A DNA stretch of 64,000 nt from the NCBI GenBank assembly GCA_039105265.1, contig JAPFFF010000048.1, forward strand, positions 124,001-188,000, written 5' to 3'. The translations under genes were made by a program, and so were the position numbers. This DNA comes from Tritrichomonas musculus. Lineage: Eukaryota; Parabasalia; Tritrichomonadida; Tritrichomonadidae. Positions 19,016-29,507 of the stretch are shown here, in pieces. Numbering within the stretch: position 1 is the first letter of the stretch; each line of letters begins with the position of its first letter. The notes below the pieces were generated by a model that worked only from the letters and a program-made list of their open reading frames with translations, did no database searches and was not told where the DNA came from.

Positions 19016-20621
19016 ATTTCATAATAATAATTCTTTTGAACATTAATTAAGATAAAATTATTCCATAAAAATAACACTAATAGAAGCCTTTGATGTTCAT
19101 GTGCAATGAATTCATACGAATATGTATCATTAAATGATATTAATATCAAAAAAACTCTTATCACAAGATCCTAATGTCTTATGTAGTATCTAAAACATAT
19201 AATCAATGCATCATGTTTTATATTAGAATGTATTTAAAAATCGGCACATACCGGTATGTAGGCTTGTTATATCTCGATGATCGATATCAATTATCAATGC
19301 GTTTATATATTATATATATAGACTCGATTTGAAAAAAGTGCTTTTTTTTAAATTGCCTTTTTTTCATCATTCCGCTTTAAAAAAACTTTTCAAAATATGA
19401 AAATTATGATATATATATAATTAAGAACCAAATTAATCTATTTAAATATTAATATCTTTTAAATATAAAATACTTTTCTATCATTTTCACTTATCAAATA
19501 ATTATTTTCTGCCAATAGACAAGTTGTTATCTTTTGACAACTAGCTTTTCGTTTTTTAATATGTAAAATGTAAGTATAAAAAAATTAATTTTTCATATAA
19601 CGTTTATAATTTTTTTCAAGAATTTTAATTTTATTCCAGGATAACCGTTTTTTAATAATAAAATTTCAATAAGCTCATATAAAAAGTTCGTATTTTTTTT
19701 AAAAATTTATGATTTTTCCTTACCTTTTTTATTCAAATTTTTCCTTCTCAATTATAATCCCAGGATGATTGATCGTTTTTAATTCAATTTTTGAATTATA
19801 TTTTGGTTGATAATCGACATGGTTAAATATTAAACCATCTTAAACCATCTTAAACGGTTATCCTGGAATAAAATAAACATCCTGGAATTAAATAACAAAC
19901 GTTATATTAAATATTTAATTATATATTACATAGTTTTTTTTTTTTTTTCAAAGACAATTCAAAAATTAAATGAATAGATAAAATTTTTGAATTCTTAATC
20001 GTAATTGAATTTGTATTTTTTTAAAAAATCATGGTTTATAAACGGCATCGCAAGTTTCTTGTTTTTATATCGATAACAAAATTATTAATTTGATAATTTT
20101 ATTGAAATAAAAATACAAATATATTTGCTTATAATAAAATCTTATAATGTTTATTAAATGAAAAATGCATGATAATGATTGTTAATCGATAATCGTTATC
20201 AAATTTGCAATACTTTTCATATAACATTTGATTATAAAAAATTTCTTGAGAATATCGGTATCAAGTTTACAAACTGATAATCGATTATTAAGCTTAATAA
20301 AGAGTCAATTCTTATTTCAATTCTCAAAAAAAAGCATGCCAGCGGCATTTAAAAAAAAAAAAAAAAAATAATGCGATTTTTAAAAGTGTGAAATTTGTTC
20401 CATAATATTACTTTAAAACAGTTTAATTTATTAAAAAGTATTCATTTATCTAATAAAATAAAAATTTTGTAAAATTATAAAAATTGAGAGTATGCCACTG
20501 CATTATTCAGAGCCCATTCAATTTTAATAATACAATCTTAATCAAAAATTTGACATGTATAATCATTCAATATTAATTCAATTTTTTTAGGGAATTGATT
20601 TTTTTATAGATCACATAAGTT
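18388..20621. other. Long AT-rich intergenic region
   Basis: No gene was found over about 2.2 kb. It holds a homopolymer of 50 A residues at 18,964-19,013 and a nested palindrome at 19,595-19,907, listed separately. Frames across the A tract encode only poly-Phe or poly-Lys and are not genes. Confidence 0.7.
19595..19907. repeat. Nested inverted repeat, MITE-like
   Basis: A perfect 23-bp inverted repeat (19,628-19,650 and 19,852-19,874; core ccaggataaccg) encloses about 200 bp. Outside it a second pair, atataacgttt (19,595-19,605) and aaacgttatat (19,897-19,907), is also inverted. Several extra ccaggat/atcctgg copies lie inside. No gene is present and no clear target duplication was found. 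Confidence 0.7.
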
Positions 20622-20628
20622 TCATTTT
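20622..20628 (+). promoter_or_regulatory. Initiator-like element before the 114-aa gene
   Basis: TCATTTT with +1 A at 20,624, 8 bases before ATG 20,632, matches the trichomonad Inr spacing. Confidence 0.45.
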
Positions 20629-20631
20629 TAA

Positions 20632-20976
20632 ATGAGAGGTAAAGAAAGAAAAAGAAAAAATAAAGTACCAGATGGTTTTTCAAGAGTTTTTAACTCTGAA
20701 AAAACCGTGATCCGCAATTTATTAAATAATTTTGTTGTTAATGGAAGTCGTGGTGAAGAATTAATCAAAGAAATAACTGATCATTGCGATTTGAAAACAA
20801 TATCATTGAAATCCATTTTATCAATTGCTAAAATAATATCAGATTTAATAAATGAGCCGATATCAAGAAATACTTCAAGAAATAAAAAACTAATTATTAA
20901 ATGGTTTGATGATAATGAAGAAAAAATATCTCTCTGTAAGGAATATATAAAACCTTCTTTTATAAAGAAATTGTAA
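20632..20976 (+). CDS. Small basic protein, probable trichomonad family, unknown function
   Basis: A 114-aa intact frame with a very basic start (MRGKERKRKNKVPDGFSRVF) followed by helices (EKTVIRNLLNNFVVNG; ISLKSILSIAKIISDLI; RNTSRNKKLIIKWFDDNEEK). The Inr at 8 bases and a TAATAAA right at the stop support a genuine gene. The basic head and helical body would suit a DNA- or RNA-binding protein, but no known fold is recognised. Confidence 0.6.
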   Translation: MRGKERKRKNKVPDGFSRVFNSEKTVIRNLLNNFVVNGSRGEELIKEITDHCDLKTISLKSILSIAKIISDLINEPISRNTSRNKKLIIKWFDDNEEKISLCKEYIKPSFIKKL

Positions 20977-21282
20977 TAAAATATATAATATTTTGATGAT
21001 TTTTTTTATTATTATTTGTTGTATTCCAATGAAAGAAAAATAGTTTCTTGAATCATTTCATTTTCTTTACAATAATGAGTTTACTGATCAATTTGCATCT
21101 TTCACCAATTATGTCATTGATTTCAAATAATTGCTCAAACATATTGAGTTCTTTGTAGATTTGTTATTTTCCGATTCTAGAGATCGATAATTGATTTACT
21201 TTCTGATATTGATTAAAAAAATACGCTGATATTTGAGATCAATTTCAAGGATCGAGGATTTTAAAGCTTGTCTGCTAAATAA

Positions 21283-21480
21283 GTTCACATTCCATCCTTC
21301 AGTAACTGATATTAGGAAAAGTATATTTTATAAGTGCAGATTGTTGAATGAAGAAATTATTTCTGATTCAGCCACTTTGATTGATGATTGTTGATTGAAG
21401 ATGAAGGCTTTCATTGGTTGTTCAGCTTTGACAAAAGCAGAGTACTCACGTACAAGAAGATGCGTTTGCAAAAATGCTCA
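21283..21480 (+). pseudogene. BspA-like LRR remnant
   Basis: One frame reads HPSVTDIRKSIFYKCRLLNEE, a stop, then KAFIGCSALTKAE. This matches the consensus rhythm of BspA repeats (IPSSVTxIxxxxFxxCxxL). It is only a few repeats long, interrupted by a stop and without a start. A fragment of a relative of the BspA genes upstream is likely. Confidence 0.45.
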
Positions 21481-21570
21481 GAGAAAAAATATTTTATTGT
21501 TAACTAAAAAAAAACGTTATAATTAAATGTAAAACAATTATATTCAAAATAAGAATAGCTGTTGTTAAAG

Positions 21571-22367
21571 ATGGGTCAACTCGATAACATTGTTACAGAT
21601 GGAATTCGTCTCATTTCTACCTTTTTGATGGCTTTTGTTGCCACATTCATTGCTCCACTAATCATATGGATACTCCGTCTTTTGAAATTAGAACGAATTC
21701 AAAAAGAACAGCAAGAAGTCCGTGAGCTTGCTACTCTTAATAATAGTGAGGCGCAAACTCCAACAATGGGCTGCATCATTATTATCTTCTCAACTCTCGT
21801 AGCTGTCCTCTCTTTTGTGATGGAACTTTCAAGTTATCATTGCAATGTGCTGTTTTCTCCTACTCGCGGCGGTTGGGTTCCTCGATGACAGCGCCAAAAT
21901 ATACAAAAAAACTTCTTCAAGAATTCCAGAGTGAAGCTCGCAGCCCAACTCTTCGCCGCTCTCTGCGTTGTCTGTGCCCTGCATAGTCATCCTGATCTTC
22001 GTGAGTCTCTCTATACGTTTCGGATTCCATTTTCATCGTCAAAATTCTCGATTCCTAGTTCTGGCTTTTTTTCTGAGGTTGAGAAAGTCTTGTTTTTGTT
22101 TTTCATTTTGGCGGGAGCGAGCAACTCGTTCAACCTCGCCGATGGACTCGATGGACTTGCTGCAAATTGTGCCTTTCCTGTTTTCTTGTTTTATTGTGGA
22201 ATCGATGTTTTCTAACATCGATTCCACAAGCAGCAAGAGTCCTTGGATGTCCGTGCTTGCATGAGAACTTGGAGCTCGCAATGATCAGTGCTGCTGTAGT
22301 TGGCGCACTCGTCGTTTTCTTGTGGTTCAATGCTTATCCTGCATCTGTTTTCACGGGAGACACCGGA
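21571..22367 (+). pseudogene. mraY: MraY (phospho-N-acetylmuramoyl-pentapeptide transferase) pseudogene, bacterial origin
   Basis: MraY makes lipid I in bacterial peptidoglycan synthesis. Its hallmarks appear in order across shifting frames: a first membrane helix; an AQTPTMG motif (second Gly of the usual GG is Cys) at about 21,750; GFLDDSAKIYKK at about 21,875; [15 protein letters not shown] at about 22,125; and [13 protein letters not shown] at about 22,330-22,367. At least three frameshifts separate them (near 21,845, 21,930 and 22,210), and the reading ends right after GDTG, losing the C-terminal helices. Eukaryotic DPAGT1 has different motifs. GC is clearly higher than the surroundings. 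This is a decayed lateral transfer. Confidence 0.85.
22195..22228. repeat. Perfect 15-bp hairpin inside the mraY remnant
   Basis: tgtggaatcgatgtt and its exact reverse complement are separated by the 4-base loop ttct. It coincides with one of the frame changes in mraY, so it probably arose by a local inverted duplication that broke the gene. Confidence 0.8.
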
Positions 22368-22490
22368 AATTATTCAATTTTAAGGCCGAATAGGTATTCA
22401 ATTATTGATTTAAAATGATTTTTTAAAAAAAAGTGTCATCACATGAGTACCACCAGGGCAGCCATATATATCACTAAATATATGTGAACA

Positions 22491-22752
22491 CTATATCAAA
22501 CCGCATGTTATAATCACCTGCGTCATGAATGACTCAAATCGTGAGTATTGGTGATATGGTACATAAGCAGTCATAACTCGATGAGATTGGTACAAAATAC
22601 CAAATTGATTGACCTTGTTGGTTATACTCAATGGTATACTTTGAGTGCATATCGTATTGTCTACTTTACGATACTTACTTAACTCTGTTTCTAACTCATT
22701 TATCTTGTTTTGAAGTTTATTTCTGCTTGTTATAATTAGGCTTGTTATTCTG
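22491..22752 (-). pseudogene. Coding remnant of unknown family
   Basis: A minus-strand frame of about 87 codons without an ATG near its start. It begins with a helical stretch (SRNKLQNKINELETELSKYR) and continues with ordinary-looking sequence (QFGILYQSHRVMTAYVPYHQ). Base composition is richer than the spacers around it. It looks like a fragment of a real protein, possibly transposon-related. The family is not recognised. Confidence 0.35.
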
Positions 22753-23447
22753 ATATTGATTAATCAGGTTTGGCACTTTTTTAACTTTGATAATGGATTT
22801 TAAAATGTTATCTATTAGAAATGTTAATTGAATAATTTGATGATCAAGTATGAAACGTGATCCAAAAAAATAATTTTTTTATATCAAATCTTGATTAATC
22901 ATAATTATTACCTGCAGAAATCATTAAAAATAGTACTTACAGATAATATCATAAATTAATTGTATTCTAACTTATTATCAAAAGAATCAACTTAAATTAA
23001 AATTTATTAAAGGAAATGAGAAGAATTTCTTTAATATTTTTTTAAAAACTTTCAATTTTGATAATAGATCTTTTTTTTTTTATTCATTATTGATATCAGA
23101 GATAAAATTTTAGGTTTGACATCGATATCAAAAAATAAGTCAATTATTGATATCGAAAATTGAGACTTAACAAACCCATTCATAATGATTTATCATTTTA
23201 GTTTATATATATATATATATTAGAATAAGCAAAATAGGTATTTTATATTACTAATTCACTATTATTATTAAAATCCTATAAAAATTTAAAAATCATATAC
23301 TTATTTAAAAAGATAAAATTATTTTTAATATAGAAAATTTTTGAAAGATTTTTATTCAAAAATATTGACAACCTTTCAATATTGAGAAATTCATTTAAAA
23401 AGTTAAACTTATTCAAAGGACTTGTTCATAAATTTTGAAATCGTTGT
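22753..23447. other. AT-rich spacer
   Basis: No coding signal was seen. It includes a (ta)n tract near 23,206-23,221. Confidence 0.6.
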
Positions 23448-26400
23448 ATGAATTCCTTTTTATCAGATTATATTCTTTCAGGTTATTTTTCGAAAATTGA
23501 AACCATGAAAGATGAAACTCTTCAATCAATTTATCGGAAATTTAGACCTCTATACTTTAATCTGACTATTGATGATATAAATATAAAAGATCAGATAATA
23601 GATCATTTAAAAAAATACAAATTTTTGACTTATGAAGTTACACGGACATCGATAATTGAGCAGAATCCGCAAGAAATGAATCTTAATGATCGATCTAATC
23701 AATTATTAAATGTTAAATTTTGTGGAGAAAAATATTATTTTGTAATCGATAATATTGAATTTCAAATAATATCCGATATTATCCAAAATCTCACTGAAAC
23801 AAAGCTAATCAATTTTACAAATCGAAAAATTTTTCCATCAAAAATGGAGAAAGACGATTTTGATGCCCAAAAAGAAGTAATGAATTTTAAAAATCATTTT
23901 AAATCAATAATTGAAAGTGATTATTTTATTAATAACACAATAACGATAATATCAGGCTATTTTATTCGTAGATTTTATTGTCCTAGTAATTTTTTCAAAA
24001 GAAAAATTTTTAAATTTCAATATGAAGATGTAATACTAGAAAGTATGCTCAAAAATTATTTTTATTATTCGAAATATAAAGAAGATTCTGAATTATCTCA
24101 TAATATATTGTTATATGATGTAATTAAAAGAATACTTAAAAATAAAATAGTTGATTTCGGTTTTAAATACGAACTTTATCATTTCATAGAAGATGATTTT
24201 ATCATTTTAAGAGAATTATCTGTAACTAGAAATGGCATTTATAAATTAGTTTATTATAAGAAAAGAAATTACTTATTTGCAATCAAATACATATTACCTA
24301 ATCAATCAGAGAAAGAAATTCAAAAAGAAATGAATTTCTGTGACAATTTCAAACATCGAAGTTTCATTTGTTTTTATGGTTATTTATATAGAAATGAAAC
24401 AAAAATAGGATTCGTTTATGAATTTATGAGTAATGGAACACTTTATGATTACATAAATAATAAATCAAATCAAAAGAGTCAAATTTGGTTGCTTAATTCG
24501 ATAGCACGTATTTATAAAGGCATAAATTATCTTTATAATAATCATCTTATTCATCGAGATATTAAACCACAAAACATTCTTTTAAATCATGACAATTTAC
24601 CATTTATTTCTGATTTCGAAACAATTCGTTATATAAATGAAGATGATGATGAAAATCAAAAAGAAGATTTGACAGGTGATATTGGCTCTGATTCGTTTGC
24701 ATCACCTGAACAACATCGAAATGTAAAAACATCATTTTCAACAGATATTTATTCTTTTGGATTAATAGTTTATTTTCTTTATGAAGAGAAAAGTTTATGG
24801 AATTGTAATTATATTTATTCAAATATATTTGACTTTGAACAAAAGAAAAAAAAGTTAGAAAATGTTGATTCTAATATCAAAGATATTTATGAATCATGTG
24901 TGAAGTTCAATCCAAATGAAAGAATGAAACATGCTGATATTATGAACAAAATAATTGATGAATTAGATGCATTTGATGATTTTAATCAAGCCTTTAATAA
25001 AATGAGTGATTTTATAGAACATTTTATTCAAATATTATACTTTATATCACAAAGAAATGATAAAGAAAATGGAATTGTAAACTCTTTATTAAAAATATAT
25101 AAATATTGTAATATTTATATTAATAAAGAATTGGTATTAAATGAATTGGAATTAAAAGAAACAGTTTCAAATACTTTAATAGATTTTTTTAATAGATCTT
25201 GGAAAGAATCTATTAAAAAAACTCAATTAAAAAACAAAAGTTTCATCTTTTTTGCTAAGGCAGCTGCTATGCTCAACAATCAAAAAGCACTTCTATACTT
25301 AGGAAATTATTATTTATACGCAAATGTAGCACCAAATGAAATCAGTGGTAAACAATATTTGGAAATGGCTATTAAATATTATAATAATCCAAATGCTCTT
25401 TATATCTTAGGAAAATATTTAATTGAAAATGGTCGTGAGCAAAATGTATCAAAGGGAATCAAATATTTAGATTTAGCAGCTAAGCAAAACCATGCAGATT
25501 CACTTTATTTGCTAGGAACATATTACGATATTGGTATATTTTTTGAACAAGACTCCAAAAGAGCAATGCTTTATTTTGAATTAGCAGCTAAACAAGAAAG
25601 TTATTATTATCCTAACAATTTTAGTATATTTGAAAATGATCCATTTATCGAAAACATTTCAACAACAAAATCCCTGTGTTATTATTATTTGGGAATTCAT
25701 TATTTACATGGAGATGGAATTGATGAAGATTTAGTAATAGCAAAAAAATATTTTGAAAAAGCAATATCAGAAGATAATATCATAATTTATTCAGGCGCAT
25801 ATTGTATATTAGGAGAATATTATTTAAATGGAATAGTTGTTAAACAAGATTTTAGCAAAGCTCTGGAATATTTTGAAAAAGCGGCAATTAATAATAATTT
25901 AAATGCTCTTTTACAATTGGGAGTTATTTACATTATGGGTAAAAATGTTAAACAAGACTATTTAAAAGCTAAAAACTATTTTGAAAAAGCAGCAAAATAT
26001 GGTAGTTCAGAAGCTTTCTTTGCTTTAGGAGGTATTTATGAGTTTGGTTTAGGTGTTGAACAAAATAGTTTTATTGCTAAAAGCCATTATGAATTTTCAG
26101 CTAATAAAAACAATTCTGATGCACAATTTCGATTAGGTAATTGCTACATGTATGGTTTAGGCTGTGAACCAGATGTTAATAAAGCAATATTAAATTATGA
26201 ATTGTCAGCTAAACAAAATAATATGAGTGCGATTTTAACTTTAGGTTATTTATATGAAGAAGGATTTGGTGTTAAGCAGGATTATTCAAAAGCAATTAAA
26301 TATTATCAATTGTTAGCAAATCAAGATAATTCAGATGCTTTGAATTGTTTAGGCATAATTTATTTATTAGTGGAAACTGAAAAAGATTATTTAAAAGCAA

Positions 26401-28097
26401 AATTTTATCTTGAATCAGCTGCAAAACTAAATAATTCAAATGCTATGTGCAATTTAGGATATATGCATTTTAAAGGTTTTGGAGTTGAAAAAAATTATTT
26501 AAAAGCAAAAGAATATTTTGAATTGTCAGCAGAACAGAGTAATCGATTTGCATATATATATTTAGCTAAGTTATATGAATTTGGTTTTGGTGTCAAACAA
26601 GATTATTTGAAAGCTAAAGAATATCTTGAAAAAGCAGCAAAAGCAAATGATCCATATGCTTTTGAAAATTTAGGTAATTTTTATATTAATGGATATGGAG
26701 TTGAACAAAATTTTTTGATAGCAAAAGATTATTTTGAATTATCAATTCGATCTTATAATCCAAGCGCTAATTTTATATTGGCTGATTTTTTTTCTAATGG
26801 CTTTATTTTTGAGATAGACTATTTCAGAGCAATTCAATACCTTATGAAATCTATTGCAATTCATGATGGAAAAGTAACTTTTTATGAATACTCATTAGGT
26901 TCTTTTCGACATATTAATGTGTATAACGAATTTTATTATCATTCAAATAACAGTCTTGGATTAATTTATATGATTCAATTTCAAGATCTTGAAAAAGCTA
27001 ATATATATATCAAGGAAGCTGCATTTGGCGAATATCCTTTTGCTCAGAACAATTATGGTCTTTTAAAAGAAATATATTTCAATAAAATTGATGATGCAAA
27101 ATATATGTATAAAAAGTCAGCAAAGAAAAAATTTGCTCTTGCTGATTTCAATCTTGCAAACTTATATGAAAAACAAGGGAAAATTGAAAAATCTATTAAG
27201 CATTATATTATTGCTTCTGAAAATGAAGATTCACCATTGATATTCCATAATTTTGAGTTTTTTGATATACTTCTATTTATATCAACTATATTTATAATGT
27301 GCTTTACTAATTTAAAACTCACAGAATATTATTTTTCGAAATCAAATTTTAAAGAATCTAAAAAATATTTTCTCAAAGCATTTGCAAAATTCAATTTAAA
27401 TGATCCAAAAACAACATATCAGTTTAAACTCGTATATCATAAAGGCAAAATTAAAGATATTTTTACATATATTAAAAAGTTCATTTTGAATTTCCCTTTA
27501 TTTCATCAGTCTGATTTCAATTTAGTGAATAATAAATACAAAGAAACAAGAACTCAACAAGTTAATCAAGCAAATTCAGAACAAAATGTTGATTATGAAA
27601 ATTCAGAACAAAATGTTGATTATGAAAATTCAGAACAAAATAATGATCATGAAAATTCAGAACAAAATAATGATCATGAAAATTCAGAACAAAATAATGA
27701 TCATGAAATTAAAAACAAGAAAATATTTAAGGCTTGTCAAAAAGAAAACTTTGATATCAAGTTGAAGTCCAAGCAAAATGATTATCTAGAAAAAATCAAT
27801 CAATGTGAATTTTATGAAAATGAAATGCAAATAAATGAAGACAAACAAACTTTCGTTGATTTAGGTGATTTATATGATTTTATGATTTCTGACACAGATA
27901 TTAAAAAAGTTTTTATTAATGAAATTAAAATCATCATTGATACAATGGAAGATATGATTTACACACCGCCATATCATATTTTATTTGGTCGAATCGAAAA
28001 TGATAAACATAAAAAGACACAAAATTCAAATGAGACAGTTCAAAATATAAATGAATTATTTTATGAAGGACTTGAACTTGAAGAGTTAATTCAATAA
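23448..28097 (+). CDS. Protein kinase fused to Sel1-like repeats
   Basis: 1549 aa. Residues 1-240 are a family-specific N-terminal region. Residues 255-515 form a kinase domain with K280 (FAIKYI), HRDIKPQN (D371) and ASPEQ, but the usual DFG is DFE (D389-E391). Residues about 590-1250 hold roughly fifteen to twenty Sel1-type helical repeats (pattern AxxxLGxxYxxGxGVxQDYxKAxxYxExAA), which usually scaffold protein complexes. A hydrophobic segment lies near 1265-1290 (FDILLFISTIFIMCFTNL). Residues about 1378-1420 carry five 9-aa repeats (NSEQNVDYE, drifting to NSEQNNDHE), followed by an acidic C-terminus. Kinase-Sel1 fusions are typical of trichomonads. The DFE change may alter Mg binding. Confidence 0.9.
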   Translation: MNSFLSDYILSGYFSKIETMKDETLQSIYRKFRPLYFNLTIDDINIKDQIIDHLKKYKFLTYEVTRTSIIEQNPQEMNLNDRSNQLLNVKFCGEKYYFVIDNIEFQIISDIIQNLTETKLINFTNRKIFPSKMEKDDFDAQKEVMNFKNHFKSIIESDYFINNTITIISGYFIRRFYCPSNFFKRKIFKFQYEDVILESMLKNYFYYSKYKEDSELSHNILLYDVIKRILKNKIVDFGFKYELYHFIEDDFIILRELSVTRNGIYKLVYYKKRNYLFAIKYILPNQSEKEIQKEMNFCDNFKHRSFICFYGYLYRNETKIGFVYEFMSNGTLYDYINNKSNQKSQIWLLNSIARIYKGINYLYNNHLIHRDIKPQNILLNHDNLPFISDFETIRYINEDDDENQKEDLTGDIGSDSFASPEQHRNVKTSFSTDIYSFGLIVYFLYEEKSLWNCNYIYSNIFDFEQKKKKLENVDSNIKDIYESCVKFNPNERMKHADIMNKIIDELDAFDDFNQAFNKMSDFIEHFIQILYFISQRNDKENGIVNSLLKIYKYCNIYINKELVLNELELKETVSNTLIDFFNRSWKESIKKTQLKNKSFIFFAKAAAMLNNQKALLYLGNYYLYANVAPNEISGKQYLEMAIKYYNNPNALYILGKYLIENGREQNVSKGIKYLDLAAKQNHADSLYLLGTYYDIGIFFEQDSKRAMLYFELAAKQESYYYPNNFSIFENDPFIENISTTKSLCYYYLGIHYLHGDGIDEDLVIAKKYFEKAISEDNIIIYSGAYCILGEYYLNGIVVKQDFSKALEYFEKAAINNNLNALLQLGVIYIMGKNVKQDYLKAKNYFEKAAKYGSSEAFFALGGIYEFGLGVEQNSFIAKSHYEFSANKNNSDAQFRLGNCYMYGLGCEPDVNKAILNYELSAKQNNMSAILTLGYLYEEGFGVKQDYSKAIKYYQLLANQDNSDALNCLGIIYLLVETEKDYLKAKFYLESAAKLNNSNAMCNLGYMHFKGFGVEKNYLKAKEYFELSAEQSNRFAYIYLAKLYEFGFGVKQDYLKAKEYLEKAAKANDPYAFENLGNFYINGYGVEQNFLIAKDYFELSIRSYNPSANFILADFFSNGFIFEIDYFRAIQYLMKSIAIHDGKVTFYEYSLGSFRHINVYNEFYYHSNNSLGLIYMIQFQDLEKANIYIKEAAFGEYPFAQNNYGLLKEIYFNKIDDAKYMYKKSAKKKFALADFNLANLYEKQGKIEKSIKHYIIASENEDSPLIFHNFEFFDILLFISTIFIMCFTNLKLTEYYFSKSNFKESKKYFLKAFAKFNLNDPKTTYQFKLVYHKGKIKDIFTYIKKFILNFPLFHQSDFNLVNNKYKETRTQQVNQANSEQNVDYENSEQNVDYENSEQNNDHENSEQNNDHENSEQNNDHEIKNKKIFKACQKENFDIKLKSKQNDYLEKINQCEFYENEMQINEDKQTFVDLGDLYDFMISDTDIKKVFINEIKIIIDTMEDMIYTPPYHILFGRIENDKHKKTQNSNETVQNINELFYEGLELEELIQ

Positions 28098-28156
28098 TGA
28101 TCAATGCTATCAAGTTCAAATAAATAAACAGCTTTAATACAATTTTTGTCTATTTT

Positions 28157-29153
28157 ATGCAACAAAAATATTCTCAATCATTCTACAATGCATGTAAATT
28201 GATAAATAACAAAGAATTTTAAAAATCAATGCAATCATTATCTCAAAATATTGAAAAAGCAATTTATTATCTCACTTTTTCTGCAAATTCTAATTTTGAT
28301 TTAGCTCAAACAGCAATTGGATAAATTTATTTTATTGGGAAAGATGTTCCGCAAAACATTAACAGAGCTATTTATTATTTTGCTCTTGCAGATAATGCCA
28401 AGTGTTTTCAAGGTGTTTTTCTTCAGCAAAATATCAAAAAAGGAATTTATTATCTTTCACTTTCCTCAAAAAATAATAATAAAATTTCATCCTTTGTCCT
28501 TGGATTTATTTATCACAAAGGTGAATATGTTGACCAAGATCTGGAATTATCAATTCATTATTATAAAGATGCATCATCATTTAATGTTCATATGCAAAAA
28601 ATAATCTTGGAATTCTTTACAGATATGGATTTGAAGATAAAATTCCACAAAAAATTGGATTAGCTATTGAGTATTTCACAGAAGCAATTTTTAGGAGCAA
28701 CGATATTGTTTCAATGTACAATTTGGCGCATCTTTATTTTTATGAGGACTCAAATAATGATAACATTGAGAAATCTATTGAATTATTGATAAAATCTATT
28801 TGTTTAGGATTTGACCAATCACGAATATTATTGAGTTTGATATTGGTAAAAAAAAATATGGAAATGATGTCGATGCAATTAAAAAAGAAATAGATAAGCA
28901 TGTGAAACAGCAAAATAATTATTCAGTTTCAATCTCAGAAATGATTCAAAATTTATATAATAGCCCAGTTTATTTGACATCATATGAATATGTTAAAAAG
29001 TTGGATTTTTTATATGATTTGTATCGTAAAATTATCCCTTCTAATACAATAACAAACTTTCAGCAATCAAAAAATCAAACAAAAAAGTATAATGTTAATG
29101 ATATTTCATCAGAATTTTATAATGGATTTAGTATCGATATTCGATTTTGTTAG
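28157..29153 (+). pseudogene. Decayed Sel1-repeat gene, related to its upstream neighbour
   Basis: Fragments in several plus-strand frames read as Sel1 repeats (YYLTFSANSNFDLAQTAIG; GFIYHKGEYVDQDLELSIHY; MYNLAHLYFYEDSNNDNIEK) broken by stops. The last intact piece (28,902-29,153) ends with NDISSEFYNGFSIDI, comparable to the tail of the intact kinase-Sel1 protein. It is probably a truncated tandem copy of that gene. Confidence 0.75.
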
Positions 29154-29386
29154 TTTAAACTCAATTATAGGGTAAAGATGAATAAATTTATTCAAATAAT
29201 ATTAAATGAATTGCTAAAGCTGTATTTGCTAAAAACAAAATAATCAATTTAAATGAGAAATTTAATTTTCATTGGACCATCTTTATATGTTGAAAATGAT
29301 TGATTTTTTTTTATCATTGTTTCCTGTTTTTTATTTTGTTTTTGCGATGTCATGAGTGAATAATTGGTCAAATATAATTCATCAAA

Positions 29387-29452
29387 TTTGAATTATTTAT
29401 CAAAATAATTTGAATTAATTATCAAATTAATTTGAATTAATTATCGTAATAA
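29387..29452 (+). repeat. 22-bp direct repeat, three copies
   Basis: Three adjacent units of tttgaatta(t/a)ttatc plus a variable aataa-type end, at 29,387, 29,409 and 29,431. They lie just upstream of the cyclophilin-like gene, so a regulatory role is possible but unsupported. Confidence 0.75.
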
Positions 29453-29507
29453 TTTGACCTTTTAAATAACGATCATTGAAAAGAATTCATTTTTTAGGAA
29501 GTAGAAA

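Noticed and set aside
18946-19164. Open frame across the 50-A tract
   Set aside because: Its product is mostly poly-Phe from a homopolymer.
21931-22418. Several separate small genes in the MraY region
   Set aside because: They are pieces of one family in successive frames, plus antisense shadows.
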